Positions 60,453-64,000 of a stretch of DNA of 64,000 nucleotides are shown here, piece by piece. The stretch spans positions 62,001 through 126,000 of the forward strand of contig NZ_JAGGOS010000013.1 of the NCBI RefSeq assembly GCF_018614205.1, written 5' to 3'. The stretch is from Streptomyces sp. ISL-36. GTDB taxonomy: Bacteria; Actinomycetota; Actinomycetes; Streptomycetales; Streptomycetaceae. The position numbers and the translations under genes were made by a program. Every line of letters begins with the position of its first letter. Positions within the stretch are counted from its first letter, which is position 1. The notes beneath the pieces were generated by a model. That model was not told the origin of the DNA, did not search any database, and worked only from the letters and a program-made list of their open reading frames with translations.

Positions 60453-63400
60453 ATGCACCGGATGCATCTGGAAGAGCTCACCCGCAGACTGCGGGCCGGC
60501 GGCCAGGACCCGACCGCCGAAGAGGTGGCGGACGCCGTCTGGCTGGCCCAGTGGCTGCCGCGCGCGGGCCCGGATCCCGCGGCGTATCCGGCGGCGGACG
60601 CGGCCGTCCGGGAGCCACCGGTGCGGGGCCGAAGACCGGCCATCGGCGAGGAGAGCGGGCCGGAGCAGGAGGGCGGCCCCGGCCCCGGCCCCGACCTGAC
60701 CACCTCGTACGGCGCCGACAGCGTCGCCCTCCATATGAGGTCCGCCGGAGCGCGCACCACCGGTGGGGCGCGCAAAGGCGGCGCCGCCCTGCCCGTGCGC
60801 GCCCCCGGCGCCAACGCCCTGCCCGGACTGCTGGGACTGCAGAAGGCGCTCCGCCCGCTGCGGCGGTACGCCCTGTTCCCGCTCCGGCCGGGCGAGGGCC
60901 TCCTCGACGAGGACGCCACCGCCGAACGCAGTGCCGCCGCCGGCTTCCTCACCCCCGTCCTGCGCCCCGCGGCCGCCCGCCGCCCGGACATCCAGCTCCT
61001 CATGGACACCGGCCCCGCCATGGTCGTCTGGGACCGGATGGTGGAGGAACTGCGCCAGGCCTGCCAGCAGTCCGGCGCCTTCCGCGACGTCCAGGTCCAC
61101 CGGCTGTACGACACCGGCGAAGGACCGCCGCTCGTCACCACCACCTCGGGGCCCGACGGCCGGCCCCGGCTGCGCCCCGGCGACCAGCTCCATGACCCCA
61201 CGGGCCGCCGGCTCACCCTGATCGTCAGCGACTGCGTCGGGCCCCTCTGGCAGCGCGGTGCGGCCCAGCGGCTCATCCATCAGTGGCCCCGTCGGTCCCC
61301 GCTCGCCGTCGTCCAGCCCCTGCCCCCGCGCCTGTGGCCGCGGACCGCGCTGCCCGTCGAACCCGGTACGCTGCTGCGCCCCACCGCCCCCGGCGGGCAC
61401 ACGGTCTTCCTCTCCGACGAGGAGCCCTGGGAGCCGGTCGCCTCCGACGCCCGCGCGGTGCCCGTCCTCACGCCCACGCCGGAGGCGTTCGCCTCCTGGG
61501 CGCGGCTGCTGAGCGGCCACGGCACGGGCGCGGTGCGCGGCTGGGCCGCCCGGATCACCCCCGGTCCGGTACGCCGTGGCGCAGCGGTCCCCGAGCCCGT
61601 GGACCCTGGTGGCGCTTCCGGCCAGGCCGCCGACCGGGCCATGGGCCGCGCTGTCGGCCCGCGCGGTGACGACGAACTGCTGCGCGCCTTCCGGGCCGGA
61701 GCCTCCCCCGGCGCGCTGCGGCTCGCGGTCCACCTCGCGGCGGCGCCGCTCGCCCTCCCCGTCATGCAACTGGTCCAGCGCGCGATGCTGCCCGACACCG
61801 GCCCCATGGAGCTCGCCGAGGTGTTGCTGAGCGGTCTCCTGCGCCAACTGCCCGGCCCCGCCCCGTACCCGTGCTACAGCTATCCGCCCGGCGTGCAGCA
61901 GCACCTCCTCGGCTCCCTGGACCGCAGTGCCGCCGCCCTCGTGCTCAAACACTGCTCCGAGTACGTGGAGCGCACCTTCGGCCAGGGCATGCGCAACTTC
62001 CCCGCGCTGGCCGCCGCCCGGCTCGCCGGACACCGCACCGACGAGGAGCCGGCCCCCACGGTCGACGAGTCCGACGAGCCGACCGTCCCCGAGGGCCCCG
62101 AGTCCGAACTCTTCGCCCGCATCCCCGCGCGGGTGCTCCGCTTCTACCACCCCGACCTGGTCACCCCCGAACCGCTCGCCGAGGCGCAGCGGCTCCTCGC
62201 CCAGTGGCGCGACCAGTCCGACCCCTCGCTCCTGGCCGGGGCGCGTGAACGCGCGGAAGCGGCCCTCCCCGAGGACGCGGTACGTGCCCGGATCGTCCTC
62301 GGGCGCGTCCTGTACGCGCAGGCCGGCACCGCCGCCGTCCGAGGCACCGCACGCCGGGCCGAGCTGCTGACCCGCGCCGCCGCCGAACTGGAACAGGCCA
62401 CGGCGCAGGCGGAGACCGGCGGAGAGGAGTGGGCGCAGGCCCGGCTCGAAAGCGCGGTCGTACGCCACGCCCTGTGGCGGCTCACCGACGACCCCGCTCA
62501 CCTGGACGCCGCACTCGCCGCACTCGCCGGGGAGGCGGGGGAGTGGCCCGAGGCCCACCACCACACGCTCCACCTGCGCCGTGGCCGGCTGCTGCTCGCC
62601 CGCGCGGACGGCCCCGGCGCGGCGGCCGAACTCGCCGCAGCCGTACGGATCCGCGAGACGGGACCGGCCCTCCTCGACCTGGCCGACGCCCTGCACCTCG
62701 CGGCCGCCGACCCGGCCGAGATCACCCCCGTACTCGACCGTGCCGAGCCGCTCCTCGGCGAGGGCACCGCGCTGCGCCTGCGCTGGACCACCGCGCGTGC
62801 CCGGCTCCACGACGCCGTCGGCGACGCGCCGGCCACCGACGCGGCCTACGAGGAGGCCACGCTGCTCGCCCCGGCCGAGAGCGAGCAGCGCGGCCGGCTC
62901 CTGATGGCCTGGGGCGAGTCGCTGATGCGGCGCGCCGCGGCCGCGGAGGGCACGGAACCGGTCGACCGCGCCGAGGGCGTGCTGCGCGAGGCGCTCACCG
63001 CCCTGCCCGCCGACGCGCCCCACCGGGCCAGGGCGCGGATCCTGATCGGCAGCGTGCTCGCCCTGCGCTTCCACCGGGCGGGCTTCCTGCCGGACCTGTA
63101 CGAGAGCCGCCATCTGCTGGAGCAGGCGGCACGCACGACCGACGACCCGGGCCTGCGGGCCGCGGTGTGGCTGCAGCTCGGACGCGTACGGGTCGAGCTG
63201 AACGAGGTGGCCAGGGACGGCCTGCTCGGCGACGCGCTCGCGGCGTACGAACGCGCCCGTGAGGACGCGGTGGCGGCGCACGGCGACACCCCGGGTTCGG
63301 TCACGGAAGCCCGGGCGTTGCACGCGCAGGGGGCCGTCCTGCGCCTGATGGGCCGGACCGGCCGGGCCCGGGCCGCCCTGCGGGCCGCGGTGGAGCGGTG

Positions 63401-63572
63401 GCAGCGTCTGACGGCCGCTCTCGTGGACGTGGACTGGAGCGACGTGGAGCGGACGAGGGCGCTGCTGGCGGAGGTGAACACCGAACAGGACCCGCCGCAC
63501 GGGCCGTTGTCGGCGGCCGACCGGCTCCGTCGGCTGCCGCCCTGGTGGGCCTGGAACGAGACGGTGGAATGA
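60453..63572 (+). CDS. SAV_2336-type protein: vWA-like domain plus TPR repeats
   Basis: A 1039-residue protein. An N-terminal region of the SAV_2336 type contains a degenerate vWA-like core (DIQLLMDTGPAMVVWDRMVE near residue 178, with a MIDAS-like DTGPA, and LTLIVSDCVG). From about 560 to 1010 it is a long array of TPR-like helical repeats (ALDLADALHL, WGESLMRRAAAAE). No membrane segment. In the predicted conflict systems the vWA protein links the MoxR ATPase to sensors or effectors; here TPRs may do the sensing. Confidence 0.85.
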   Translation: MHRMHLEELTRRLRAGGQDPTAEEVADAVWLAQWLPRAGPDPAAYPAADAAVREPPVRGRRPAIGEESGPEQEGGPGPGPDLTTSYGADSVALHMRSAGARTTGGARKGGAALPVRAPGANALPGLLGLQKALRPLRRYALFPLRPGEGLLDEDATAERSAAAGFLTPVLRPAAARRPDIQLLMDTGPAMVVWDRMVEELRQACQQSGAFRDVQVHRLYDTGEGPPLVTTTSGPDGRPRLRPGDQLHDPTGRRLTLIVSDCVGPLWQRGAAQRLIHQWPRRSPLAVVQPLPPRLWPRTALPVEPGTLLRPTAPGGHTVFLSDEEPWEPVASDARAVPVLTPTPEAFASWARLLSGHGTGAVRGWAARITPGPVRRGAAVPEPVDPGGASGQAADRAMGRAVGPRGDDELLRAFRAGASPGALRLAVHLAAAPLALPVMQLVQRAMLPDTGPMELAEVLLSGLLRQLPGPAPYPCYSYPPGVQQHLLGSLDRSAAALVLKHCSEYVERTFGQGMRNFPALAAARLAGHRTDEEPAPTVDESDEPTVPEGPESELFARIPARVLRFYHPDLVTPEPLAEAQRLLAQWRDQSDPSLLAGARERAEAALPEDAVRARIVLGRVLYAQAGTAAVRGTARRAELLTRAAAELEQATAQAETGGEEWAQARLESAVVRHALWRLTDDPAHLDAALAALAGEAGEWPEAHHHTLHLRRGRLLLARADGPGAAAELAAAVRIRETGPALLDLADALHLAAADPAEITPVLDRAEPLLGEGTALRLRWTTARARLHDAVGDAPATDAAYEEATLLAPAESEQRGRLLMAWGESLMRRAAAAEGTEPVDRAEGVLREALTALPADAPHRARARILIGSVLALRFHRAGFLPDLYESRHLLEQAARTTDDPGLRAAVWLQLGRVRVELNEVARDGLLGDALAAYERAREDAVAAHGDTPGSVTEARALHAQGAVLRLMGRTGRARAALRAAVERWQRLTAALVDVDWSDVERTRALLAEVNTEQDPPHGPLSAADRLRRLPPWWAWNETVE

Positions 63573-63699
63573 GCGGCTTGATAACGGGGGCGTGAATGGG
63601 CGCACTTGAGTCGAACGGGTTTCCGCCTTCCTGGCCTCGGGAAGAACCGCTCCGCCGCTACGACCGTGGGGGACAGGCGTGGGTGGGGAGGAGCCGAGG

Positions 63700-63906
63700 G
63701 TGTTGGAGCACATGGAGTGGGTCGCGGGTGTCGACCGGGACGCCGGGCCGCCCAGGCACCTGCCCGACCTCACCGCCGTCGACCTGCGGACCCTGCGCTT
63801 CATGGACCATCCGGAGCTGGCGGCAGCCGTGGAGCGGGTGCTGTGGCAGCCCCTGGAACTGGCCGAATCCTGGCGGGAGGGTGCCGACGACAATGGCCCC
63901 GACTGA
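63700..63906 (+). CDS. FxsA-like small peptide without the FxSxx tail
   Basis: GTG 63700 follows GGGGAGGAG and gives 68 residues (an earlier GTG at 63679 would add 7). The middle, LPDLTAVDLRTLRFMDHPEL, looks like the leader of FXSXX-COOH peptides, which are modified by a radical SAM enzyme. The C-terminus (GADDNGPD) lacks the FxSxx ending. It may be a divergent precursor or a regulator of the upstream system. It lies 127 bp after the vWA/TPR gene. Confidence 0.55.
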   Translation: MLEHMEWVAGVDRDAGPPRHLPDLTAVDLRTLRFMDHPELAAAVERVLWQPLELAESWREGADDNGPD

Positions 63907-63988
63907 GGGCCGGCCGCTCCACGCCGACCAGCTGTTTCCGGTCAGATGGGCGCGTTTGGCGGCCGAAGGGGCGAGGAGGGGCGGATGA
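63893..63988 (+). CDS. Possible 31-residue ORF
   Basis: ATG 63893 overlaps the end of the previous gene and reads MAPTEGRPLHADQLFPVRWA then eleven more residues to a TGA that overlaps the next ATG. The overlap pattern fits a coupled reading frame, but it is too short to judge. Confidence 0.25.
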   Translation: MAPTEGRPLHADQLFPVRWARLAAEGARRGG

Positions 63989-64000
63989 CCTTCGCGTCCC
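63985..64000 (+). CDS. Start of a further gene, cut by the window end
   Basis: ATG 63985 follows GAGGAGGGG and overlaps a TGA (ATGA). Only MTFAS is visible. It should be the next member of the operon; a radical SAM or TIR-like partner would fit, but nothing is seen. Confidence 0.35.

Noticed and set aside
60417..63893. An 1158-codon minus-strand open frame opposite the SAV_2336-type gene
   Set aside because: Composition is Arg/Gly/Pro-rich with no domain, and the plus strand encodes a coherent vWA/TPR protein.

Overview
This window is a piece of a Streptomyces chromosome. It has very high GC, strong third-position GC bias, GTG starts, many 4-bp start/stop overlaps and perfect GC-rich terminator hairpins. 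It also carries a class Ia ribonucleotide reductase behind a cobalamin riboswitch, the dasR-dasABCD-nagB chitin/GlcNAc regulon, a WhiB-like regulator, and sodN/sodX. From memory, the gene order follows the Streptomyces coelicolor core region around SCO5222-SCO5265, with one obvious insertion. I see no rRNA, tRNA or CRISPR array.

Layout. 1-6.8 kb: tail of an HD-domain membrane protein, a TPR protein, peptide deformylase, and convergent nrdA-nrdB with a B12 riboswitch leader. 6.3-8.8 kb: a GNAT enzyme and a DUF3311/sodium:solute symporter pair. 8.9-15.8 kb: DasR, the DasABC sugar importer, the DasD glucosaminidase and NagB, with DasR operators upstream of dasA and nagB. 15.9-23.3 kb: an SDR/TetR pair, a PdtaS-like sensor kinase, WblE, a lipid kinase, SigH with its anti-sigma factor, and a UBP zinc finger. 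23.3-34.9 kb: an antiporter, a PLP enzyme, an amidase, a family 2B encapsulin (EshA-like) followed by a polyprenyl synthase, a TetR/reductase pair, a snapalysin/LysR pair and small genes.

At 35.1-43.9 kb an integrated element sits in the 3' end of sodN. The last 19 bp of sodN are duplicated at 35112-35130, and a decayed tyrosine integrase lies against the other end. The element holds three decayed HNH fragments, a DUF5753 protein and small membrane ORFs. It also has a two-gene minus-strand unit (TPR-type HTH regulator, Nudix) divergent from four genes (unknown, kinase-like, methyltransferase, HAD).

43.9-56.6 kb returns to core: sodN/sodX, a CGNR regulator, a methyltransferase, a polar amino-acid ABC importer, malic enzyme, an oxidoreductase, a secreted GH5 enzyme with a TTA codon, and a PadR/DUF4097 pair. 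From 56.7 kb to the end lies the most unusual locus, a TcoD / trypsin-VMAP / MoxR ATPase / SAV_2336-type (vWA-like plus TPR) operon followed by an FxsA-like small peptide gene. This architecture has been proposed computationally to be an NTP-dependent conflict or immunity system. A second unexplained item is a ~125-bp dispersed repeat found in two unrelated intergenic regions (dasA-dasB, and downstream of malic enzyme).
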